A stretch of DNA of 64,000 nucleotides from SSF26 sp037443945 (lineage in GTDB: Bacteria; Chloroflexota; Anaerolineae; J102), in the NCBI GenBank assembly GCA_037443945.1, contig JBBINH010000015.1, positions 1 through 64,000 of the forward strand, read 5' to 3'. A model generated the notes under the pieces. It was not told the DNA's origin, searched no databases, and saw only the letters and a list, made by a program, of their open reading frames with translations. The position numbers and the translations under genes were made by a program. Shown in pieces: positions 1-6,230 of this stretch. Positions within the stretch are counted from its first letter, which is position 1; each line of letters opens with the position of its first letter.

Positions 1-1
1 C

Positions 2-112
2 ATCGACAACGACACCCGGCGGGTGGACGAGGTGCGGCTGGGGCCGCAGGCCGGCATCGATAGCGGCACCCGCGGGGTCATGTATCTGGACCATTTCGAG
101 TCGTGGCGCTGA
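2..112 (+). CDS. C-terminal end of a secreted concanavalin/LamG-like protein (5' partial)
   Basis: The open frame enters from the left edge and stops with TGA at 110-112, leaving 36 residues. The tail reads VDEVRLGPQAGIDSG followed by MYLDHFESWR. Endings of the type 'DEVRLG...GTLYLDDFESRR' are familiar from Chloroflexota surface proteins with a concanavalin-like lectin/glucanase fold, where they form the last beta strands. No catalytic residues can be judged because the body lies outside the window. It converges on gnd. The assignment rests on tail similarity alone. Confidence 0.5.
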   Translation: MDNDTRRVDEVRLGPQAGIDSGTRGVMYLDHFESWR

Positions 113-132
113 GCGCGGTTGGGCCCCGCGCT
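112..132. terminator. Hairpin between two convergent genes
   Basis: AGCGCGG at 112-118 pairs perfectly with CCGCGCT at 126-132 around a 7-base loop. It starts at the stop codon of the left-edge gene and lies 12 bases beyond the gnd stop. There is only a weak T run on either side, so it may be a bidirectional terminator or just an mRNA 3' end structure. Confidence 0.4.
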
Positions 133-143
133 TCCAGCCTTCT

Positions 144-1583
144 TCAGGGTCCGGCTACGGTCTCGCCCCCGCGACCGGACCAATTCGTGTGGAAGAATTG
201 TCCGGCCGGGCGGTCGATGCGCTCGTAGGTGTGGGCGCCGAAATAGTCGCGCTGGGCCTGGATAAGATTGGCCGGCAAGCGGGCGCTGCGATAGCCGTCG
301 TAATAGGTCAGGGCGGCGGCCAGGGCCGGGACGGGGATGCCCAGGGTTACCGCCATGGCCACCACGCGGCGCCAGGCAGCCTGCCGGTCGGCCAATGCCG
401 TGCGGAAGAAGGGGGCCAGCAGCAAATTGGGCAGATCGGGTTGCCAACGATAGGCAGCCACAATGTCGTTGAGCAGGGCAGCCCGGATGATACAGCCGCC
501 CCGCCAGATGCGGGCAATTTCGGCGTAATCGAAGCCGTATTCATAGGCCTGAGCGGCCTGGCGCAGTAAAGCAAAGCCCTGAGCATACGATACGACTTTG
601 GCGGCATAGAGCGCCTCGCCCACGGCCTGGATGAAAGCCTCCTCGTCGCCGTCGAAACGGGATTTCGGTCCGGCCAGGAGGGGTGCTGCGGCCACCCGCT
701 CGTCCTTAAGCGCCGAGAGGTAGCGGGCAAACACGGCCTCGGTGATCACCGTAGCCGGTACGCCAAGCTCGAGGGCATTCTGACCGGTCCAGCGCCCCGT
801 ACCTTTTTGGCCGGCCCGGTCGAGAATGAGATCGACCAGAACTCGGCCGGTTGTTTCCTCGCGATAGGCCAGGATATCCGCCGTGATCTCGATCAAATAG
901 GAAGCCAGCGGGCCTTGGTTCCAGGCGCTGAAGACGACATGGAGGCGATCATGGTTCAAGCCTAACCCGCGGTGGAGCAGGTCATACGCTTCGGCGATCA
1001 GTTGCATATCGCCGTATTCGATGCCGTTGTGGACCATTTTGACATAGTGGCCGGCCCCGCGCGGACCGATGTAGGTCACGCAGGGTTCATCGTCAACACG
1101 GGCTGCGATGGCCTCCAGCCAGGGGCGCACGACTTCATAGGCGGCGGGTGAGCCGCCCGGCATCAGGCTGGGTCCCCAGAGGGCACCCTCTTCACCTCCC
1201 GATATGCCGATGCCAAGGTAGTGGATCCCGGCTGTCGCCAGTTCGGCGGCACGGCGCTCGGTATCGGTGAAGTAGGAATTGCCGCCGTCCATGAGGATAT
1301 CGCCCGCTTCCAGCAGGGGCCGCAATTGGTCGATAACGGCATCCACGGCAGCGCCGGCCTGGACCATAAGCAAAATCCGCCGCGGCCGGGCCAGGGCGCT
1401 CACCAAATCGGGCAAGGAGTAGGCGGCCGTAATCCGGGTATCGGCGGCAGGTCCGGCCATGAACTCCTGGGTACGGGCGGGTGTGCGGTTATAGACCACC
1501 ACGCGCAAGCCGTGGCGGTCCAGATTGCGGGCTAAATTCTGGCCCATGACGGCCAGTCCGATGACGCCGATGTCGGCAAGCAT
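144..1583 (-). CDS. gnd: 6-phosphogluconate dehydrogenase (decarboxylating)
   Basis: Cytosolic enzyme of the oxidative pentose phosphate pathway that converts 6-phosphogluconate to ribulose 5-phosphate, CO2 and NADPH. The 479-residue length is normal. The N terminus has the nucleotide-binding glycine motif GVIGLAVMGQNLARN, followed by DGGNSYFTDTERR and GISGGEEGALWGPSLMPGG. The catalytic Lys lies in GAGHYVKMVHNGIEYGDMQ, and the family signature LDRAGQKGTGRWT is present near residue 260. The ATG at 1583 is chosen because GAGG lies 8 bases upstream; an in-frame TTG two codons earlier is less likely. It starts 15 bases after the aldehyde oxidoreductase gene, so the two are probably cotranscribed. 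Confidence 0.96.
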   Translation of the reverse strand: MLADIGVIGLAVMGQNLARNLDRHGLRVVVYNRTPARTQEFMAGPAADTRITAAYSLPDLVSALARPRRILLMVQAGAAVDAVIDQLRPLLEAGDILMDGGNSYFTDTERRAAELATAGIHYLGIGISGGEEGALWGPSLMPGGSPAAYEVVRPWLEAIAARVDDEPCVTYIGPRGAGHYVKMVHNGIEYGDMQLIAEAYDLLHRGLGLNHDRLHVVFSAWNQGPLASYLIEITADILAYREETTGRVLVDLILDRAGQKGTGRWTGQNALELGVPATVITEAVFARYLSALKDERVAAAPLLAGPKSRFDGDEEAFIQAVGEALYAAKVVSYAQGFALLRQAAQAYEYGFDYAEIARIWRGGCIIRAALLNDIVAAYRWQPDLPNLLLAPFFRTALADRQAAWRRVVAMAVTLGIPVPALAAALTYYDGYRSARLPANLIQAQRDYFGAHTYERIDRPAGQFFHTNWSGRGGETVAGP

Positions 1584-1598
1584 AGGCAAAACCTCGAT

Positions 1599-3458
1599 TC
1601 AGGCCAGGCCCAGGGCCTGGAGGCGGGTCGGTGTGGGCGCCCCGGTCACGGGATCCCACCCGCGGGCTTCGTAGTATTCGGCCAGCATGGCGTTGAGGTC
1701 GGGCAGATTGCCGGCGGCGCCGCCATCGGGCCGTGGTTCGCTCAGAAAACGGGCCGGAAGGGTGTCATCGGCGGCGGTAATGCCGTAGCGCAGATTGATC
1801 AGCCGCTTCAGGTTGAAGATTCGCTCTCCGGTCAGGAAGACCGTGGCCGGGGTCCAGTCCCAGCCCAGGGCCGTATTGACCAGATCGGCCACAAGCTGCG
1901 GTCCCGCCAGCCCTTTGACGATAAAACGACACAGACCCAGAGGGTTGAAAACGCCCTGATAGTTCTGGTAATGGACGGCCATACGGCCGCCGTCCCGGCT
2001 GTCGAGACGGTCACGGAAATGGTCCGCACCGGGATGGAAGACCAAACCCGGCACCTCGATGCCGTAACCCTCCCAGTAGGTGATGGCCTCCATATGACAG
2101 GCCCCGCGGTTGGCCGTGGCATAGTTGGCGGCCATACTGACAAAGGCGCGAGGGTCGTGGTAGGGGATCTCCAGGCCTTTGACGTGAAGGGCCAACGGCG
2201 CCGCCTCGGGTCCCAGCGCAGCGGCCATCGCCCGCACGCCCTCGGCCAGAAAGGCGCCGATCCCCTCCCGCCGGGCGATGTGATGGACGCAGGCCACAAT
2301 GGCCGGGGCATTGCCCCAGGTCAGTTCATGGCCGTCAAGCCGGATGGGCGCCAACAGCCCCCGTTCCACGGCCTCGATGGCGAAGGCAATGCAGGCCGAG
2401 GTGGAGATGGTATCCAGCCCGTAGTCGTTGCAGAGCATGTTGATGTGGGCGATGCTCTCCAGGTCGTTGTTGAGGAGCATGCCGCCGAAGCCGGCCAGGG
2501 TCTCGTACTCAGGACCGTGACCGCGGGTGCCGGCATAAGGCCCCTCGTCGATCTGGACCGTTTTGCCGCAGCCGATCGGACAGGCAAAGCAAAACGTATG
2601 GCGCCGGAAGATGGTCTCGGCAATCCGTTGGCCGGAGATGCGGGCAGCATCGGGCCAGGTCCCGTCGCGCCAGTTGCGCAGGGGCAGGTCGCCGTAGGCT
2701 TCGCTGTTGATGACGCCACCGGCCGTACCCAACAGGCTCAGGCCGAAGGAATGGTCCTTGATCGTGGCGTTGGCGGCCTTCACCGTGTCGCGAAAGGCCC
2801 CGGCGTCGGCATAGGTCGGTTTCTCGCGACCGCGCACGACAATGGCCTTCAGGCGCTTGTGCCCCAAGGACGCCCCCACTCCCGTGCGACCGGCCGTGCG
2901 GGCGTGTTCAATGCCGCCGGTCATAATCCCGGCATAGCGCACGCCGTTCTCACCGGCCAGTCCGATACAGGCTACCTGGGCCTTGGCATCGGTCTCGGCC
3001 AGCAGCGCCGCCGCCACCTCGTAGTGATTGCGTCCCCACAAATGGTCGGCCGGTCGCAAGGAGACCTGACCATTGCGGCCATCGATCCACAAGTACACCG
3101 GTTCTGCGGCGCGGCCGGTGATGACCAGTCCATCGTAGCCGGCGAAGCGCAGTTCGGCGCCCCAGTGGCCGCCGACGTTGCTTTCGCCCCAGATACCCGT
3201 CAACGGCGAGCGGGTGCACCAGGAACTACGACAACCGGTGGGGGCAAAGGTGCCGCCGAGAAGGCCGTTGAACACATACACCGGCATGCCCGCGTCGTCC
3301 CAGGACAAGGCCGGGTCGACATCCTGATAAAAGCGATAGGCAGCATAACCGCTACCGAGGAGAAAACGGCGGACATCTTCCTCGGCAATAGGGTGTTCGG
3401 TGATGGTGCCGTCGGTGAGGTCAATCCGCAGGTACTTACCGGCATAAACAAGAGGCAT
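1599..3458 (-). CDS. aor: Aldehyde:ferredoxin oxidoreductase family protein (tungsten/molybdopterin)
   Basis: Oxidises an aldehyde to a carboxylic acid with ferredoxin as acceptor, using a bis-pyranopterin tungsten (or molybdenum) centre and one [4Fe-4S] cluster. The 619 residues match the family. The N terminus (YAGKYLRIDLTDG) is typical of the AOR_N fold, and TGCRSSWCTRSPLTGIWGES matches the pterin-binding region. Cluster ligands are visible as CFACPIGC near residues 290-300 and a single Cys in GLCRF near residue 510. The substrate cannot be read from sequence; AOR, formaldehyde and glyceraldehyde-3-phosphate types are all possible. It precedes gnd in one unit, hinting at a link to sugar-phosphate or aldehyde oxidation. 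AGGG lies 4 bases before the ATG. Confidence 0.92.
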   Translation of the reverse strand: MPLVYAGKYLRIDLTDGTITEHPIAEEDVRRFLLGSGYAAYRFYQDVDPALSWDDAGMPVYVFNGLLGGTFAPTGCRSSWCTRSPLTGIWGESNVGGHWGAELRFAGYDGLVITGRAAEPVYLWIDGRNGQVSLRPADHLWGRNHYEVAAALLAETDAKAQVACIGLAGENGVRYAGIMTGGIEHARTAGRTGVGASLGHKRLKAIVVRGREKPTYADAGAFRDTVKAANATIKDHSFGLSLLGTAGGVINSEAYGDLPLRNWRDGTWPDAARISGQRIAETIFRRHTFCFACPIGCGKTVQIDEGPYAGTRGHGPEYETLAGFGGMLLNNDLESIAHINMLCNDYGLDTISTSACIAFAIEAVERGLLAPIRLDGHELTWGNAPAIVACVHHIARREGIGAFLAEGVRAMAAALGPEAAPLALHVKGLEIPYHDPRAFVSMAANYATANRGACHMEAITYWEGYGIEVPGLVFHPGADHFRDRLDSRDGGRMAVHYQNYQGVFNPLGLCRFIVKGLAGPQLVADLVNTALGWDWTPATVFLTGERIFNLKRLINLRYGITAADDTLPARFLSEPRPDGGAAGNLPDLNAMLAEYYEARGWDPVTGAPTPTRLQALGLA

Positions 3459-3630
3459 ACACCCTCCGCTTTATCGTGCAGATGCCGCAAGTCTAACAGA
3501 CAGAAGTCGCTCCTTCAAACCGGGCCGATAGCCCCTAAGCGCCGACCGTACCGGTAGAGGCAAGGGCCCTAGGTGGGTTTGCCAAAGGGGCCCCGGTTGG
3601 CGCACAATGGCCTTATCCAGGAGGACCAGC

Positions 3631-4497
3631 ATGACTTATGAAACCCTCGAAACTACCGAATCCCTGACCCTGTCGGTGCCGGAACCACCGGCGCCTGGTC
3701 TGCCCCGACCGGGCAATCGCATTGCCATCCATGTGCCCGACCGGCATAACCCTACCCTACGGCGCATCATGGAGGCCGTGGCGGCCGACGATGAACTCTA
3801 TACCCTCTGGTATTGTCAGAACGTCAACGCCGTGGACCGCCTGGGCATGACCGATCACGGGCCGGTGCATGTCCAGATTGTGGCCAATATCGCCCTGCGT
3901 CTGTTGCGTCTGCTTGTGGTCCGAGGCATCCAGCCCGGTGTCGTGCGCGACCACGGCCTGACCACCGACGATGCCGAAGTGGTCGTCGTGTTGGCGGCGC
4001 TGATGCACGACCTGGGGATGAGCATCCATCGCCTTAGCCACGAGGAGTACAGCCTCTTCATCGCCCAGCAAAAACTGAACGATATCCTCCCCGCGGCCTA
4101 TCCCGATCCGGTTGTGCGCACCGTCATCCGTTCCGAGGTGCTCCATGCCATCATCGCCCACCGTCGGGACGGACGGCCGTTGACCCTGGAGGCGGGCATC
4201 GTGCGGGTGGCCGATGCCCTCGATATGGCCCAAGGGCGCTCGCGCATCCCCTTCGAGCGTGGGGAGCTGAACATCCACTCGGTCTCGGCCATGGCCATCG
4301 AGCGGGTCACCCTCGAACCGGGGGAAACGAAACCGGTTCGCGCCCGCATCCTCATGCGCAATTCGGCCGGTATCTTCCAGATCGATGAGCTTCTCAAAGA
4401 GAAACTGAAGGGTTCCGGTCTGGAGAACTACATCGAAGTCCTCGCCACCATCGAGCGAGAGACGGAGGCGCCGCTGGTGCAGATTTTTCGTCTGTAA
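3631..4497 (+). CDS. HD-domain metal-dependent phosphohydrolase
   Basis: A 288-residue soluble protein of the HD superfamily, whose members hydrolyse phosphate esters or nucleotides at a two-metal site. Candidate ligands are His in MTDHGPVH (about residue 80), the HD pair in ALMHDLGMSIHR (126-127), His in HAIIAHRRDG and Asp in RVADALDM. The C-terminal ~90 residues look like a small alpha/beta domain with no motif that I recognise. The substrate is unknown. The ATG at 3631 is preceded by a perfect AGGAGG at 3619-3624; the earlier in-frame ATG at 3607 lacks one. The rhomboid protease gene follows after 12 bases, suggesting cotranscription. Confidence 0.82.
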   Translation: MTYETLETTESLTLSVPEPPAPGLPRPGNRIAIHVPDRHNPTLRRIMEAVAADDELYTLWYCQNVNAVDRLGMTDHGPVHVQIVANIALRLLRLLVVRGIQPGVVRDHGLTTDDAEVVVVLAALMHDLGMSIHRLSHEEYSLFIAQQKLNDILPAAYPDPVVRTVIRSEVLHAIIAHRRDGRPLTLEAGIVRVADALDMAQGRSRIPFERGELNIHSVSAMAIERVTLEPGETKPVRARILMRNSAGIFQIDELLKEKLKGSGLENYIEVLATIERETEAPLVQIFRL

Positions 4498-4509
4498 GGA
4501 GCAAAGCGC

Positions 4510-5301
4510 GTGACAACCGAGCCTTTTGCCGATGATGAGCGTGAGAATGCCGGTCGGGAAGCCGAAACAGCCACGCCGATGGTGTGGGTGACCTGGCCTC
4601 AAGGCGCAGAGCGGCCTTTGGTCACCTATACCATGATGGGTATCAGCCTGGTGGCCTTTGCCCTGCAGATGCTGAGCCGGGGCATCTTGGGTTGGGATCT
4701 GCCGGGGCAGTTGGGCATGAAGGCGGCCGAGGCGATCCTAGCCGGGCAATGGTGGCGGCTGCTGACCCCCGTCTGGCTTCATGGCGGGCTTTTGCATCTG
4801 GCTTTCAATATGTACGCCCTCTACGTCTTGGGCTCCGAGCTGGAACGTCTATACGGCCATGCCCGTTTTCTGGGCCTGTATCTGCTGGCAGGCTTCGCCG
4901 GCAATGTCTTTTCGCTGATCCTGAGCCCGGCCTATTCCCTGGGATCGTCGACGGCCATTTTCGGGCTTTTGGCCGCCTATGCCGTTTTCCTGTATCGCCA
5001 CCGGGCTTTCCTCGGCGCGCGCGGCCGACCGGCTTTGACCCATATTCTCACCATTGCGGCCGTCAACTTCCTCATCGGCCTTGCGCCGGGGATCGACAAT
5101 TGGGGCCATCTCGGCGGCTTTGTGGGCGGATTGGGCTTCGCCTGGTTCGCCGGTCCCCTTTTCCAGATAGAGGTCGTCTCCGGGGATCGCTATACGATGC
5201 GCAATCGGGTGGGCAAGGCGCGGGTTTTGCTGGTAAGCCTTGTCCTTTTTGCCGTGATGACCATCCTGGTCATAGGATGGATGGCCGGCCGAGCACCCTA
5301 A
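4510..5301 (+). CDS. Rhomboid family intramembrane serine protease
   Basis: A 263-residue multi-span membrane protein of peptidase family S54, which cleaves membrane proteins within the bilayer. The conserved Asn is in HLAFNMYALY (N100), the catalytic Ser in SLGSSTAIFG (S147) and the catalytic His in NWGHLGG (H200), with TM segments around each. The position after the Ser is Thr rather than the usual Gly, a mild variation. An ~40-residue soluble N-terminal tail precedes the first TM segment. The GTG start at 4510 has AAGGAG about 8 bases upstream. The gene overlaps the convergent 5298-5834 gene by four bases. The substrate is unknown. Confidence 0.92.
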   Translation: MTTEPFADDERENAGREAETATPMVWVTWPQGAERPLVTYTMMGISLVAFALQMLSRGILGWDLPGQLGMKAAEAILAGQWWRLLTPVWLHGGLLHLAFNMYALYVLGSELERLYGHARFLGLYLLAGFAGNVFSLILSPAYSLGSSTAIFGLLAAYAVFLYRHRAFLGARGRPALTHILTIAAVNFLIGLAPGIDNWGHLGGFVGGLGFAWFAGPLFQIEVVSGDRYTMRNRVGKARVLLVSLVLFAVMTILVIGWMAGRAP

Positions 5302-5834
5302 CGGCCGGCGCGGCCGGTCCGTAACCAGCGCCACAGACGCCGCGGCTCATAAAGGCGCTGGTGACGGATATACCAGGCCGCCGCCAGCAAGCCGCCCAGC
5401 TCCCAGCCCCACAGCTCCGGTCGGCGGGTGAAGGCAAACCAATAGGCCAGGCGGATATCGCTTTGTTCGCTGCCCCGTTTCTGCCAGACGTGAAAACGCC
5501 AGCCGCGCAAGGGCCAGTAGAAGGTGGCGGGGAAGAACCAGATGCGGTCGAGGAGCAGATGGCCGATGAAAGCCAGGCCATAGGGCCACCAGGACGGGCG
5601 CCGTCGCCACAGATAGAAGGCCAACCCTAGATTGAACACGAGGGTATGGGCAAAGAGCAAGGCCGCCTTGTAACGACGGTAGAAGTACAGTGCCGCCAGG
5701 GGTTTATCGAGCAAGTCCGGCCCTGTGGCGGCCAGGGCGAGAAGACGGGCATCGAGCTCGGGCAGTTGGGGGAACCGACGCCGGAGCTGTTCATAGGCAA
5801 CCAGGGTGTAGGCGATATGGCTTTGCGGTAACAT
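5298..5834 (-). CDS. YdjM-like membrane-bound metal-dependent hydrolase family protein
   Basis: A 178-residue protein with several hydrophobic segments. It starts MLPQSHIAYTL, has ATGPDLLDKPLA near residue 35 and GLAFIGHLLLDRIWFFP near residue 90. His/Asp pairs spaced like this between hydrophobic helices are the hallmark of the YdjM family of inner-membrane proteins, which are annotated as metal-dependent hydrolases but have no well-defined substrate. The ATG at 5834 is preferred because the family motif begins right after it; upstream in-frame codons encode low-similarity Arg/Pro-rich sequence. No strong ribosome binding site is visible. It converges on the rhomboid gene with a 4-base overlap. 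Confidence 0.7.
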   Translation of the reverse strand: MLPQSHIAYTLVAYEQLRRRFPQLPELDARLLALAATGPDLLDKPLAALYFYRRYKAALLFAHTLVFNLGLAFYLWRRRPSWWPYGLAFIGHLLLDRIWFFPATFYWPLRGWRFHVWQKRGSEQSDIRLAYWFAFTRRPELWGWELGGLLAAAWYIRHQRLYEPRRLWRWLRTGRAGR

Positions 5835-6230
5835 GGCGAGGCAACGGGGGACACAAGCCGTCGTGACGAGGATGGAAGGTCGCCGCGCGGGTTTCTGAGG
5901 AGCGGCAAGCCGGTTTGGGGGATCGTGACAACGACCAAGAGGCAAGAACCATCTATAGGGGCATTACCTCCCTGTCGCGGTCTCCGGCGGCAAGGCACAG
6001 GAGGCCATTTTAGCAGAGTTCGGCAGAATCCCGCGTGCCCCTATGACCATGGCACGTATGTCCCGCACGCTGCCGGTATCCCCTTTCTGGGCGCGGTGGT
6101 CACAAATCCGCCCCGGCACGACGCGGCCATTCCTCGGCCCTCATCGGCAACGAACGGCGGACACCATGGCTGCCGCTATCGAACCGCAACTTGACGAGGG
6201 GTCTTGGCCACCGACGAAGTCGGGCTTGCC
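5835..6230. other. Intergenic region with one likely minus-strand promoter
   Basis: About 400 bases between two minus-strand genes without a convincing protein. An extended -10 element TGCTAAAAT (plus positions 6007-6015) faces the YdjM-like gene and would leave a leader of roughly 165 bases. I see no recognisable riboswitch, repeat or terminator for the upstream molybdenum hydroxylase gene. Confidence 0.5.
6007..6015 (-). promoter_or_regulatory. Extended -10 promoter element TGCTAAAAT
   Basis: Reads TGCTAAAAT on the minus strand, ~170 bases upstream of the YdjM-like gene. No good -35 box is visible, which is normal for extended -10 promoters. The same TGCTAnAAT core recurs at five other intergenic sites of the window, which supports it. 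Confidence 0.5.

Noticed and set aside
1971..3557. Long open frame on the plus strand opposite the aldehyde oxidoreductase gene
   Set aside because: It is rich in Gly, Asp, His and Arg, has no family motif and mirrors the codon bias of the real gene. Similar antisense frames lie opposite XdhD (6204-8687), the EamA/ABC genes (14961-16628), pbpC (29691-31736), ccmF (36468-38210) and pruA (50331-51908).
3459..3630. Molybdenum/tungsten cofactor riboswitch before the aldehyde oxidoreductase gene
   Set aside because: The region has GC-rich complementarity (GGGCCC, GGGGCCCC), but I could not fit it to the conserved core of the Moco RNA motif. A covariance-model search would settle it.
5953..5964. 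Three-codon minus-strand frame (Met-Pro-Leu-stop) next to AGGGAGG, as a possible regulatory leader
   Set aside because: Only two bases separate AGGGAGG from the ATG, too short for efficient initiation, and no attenuator structure follows.
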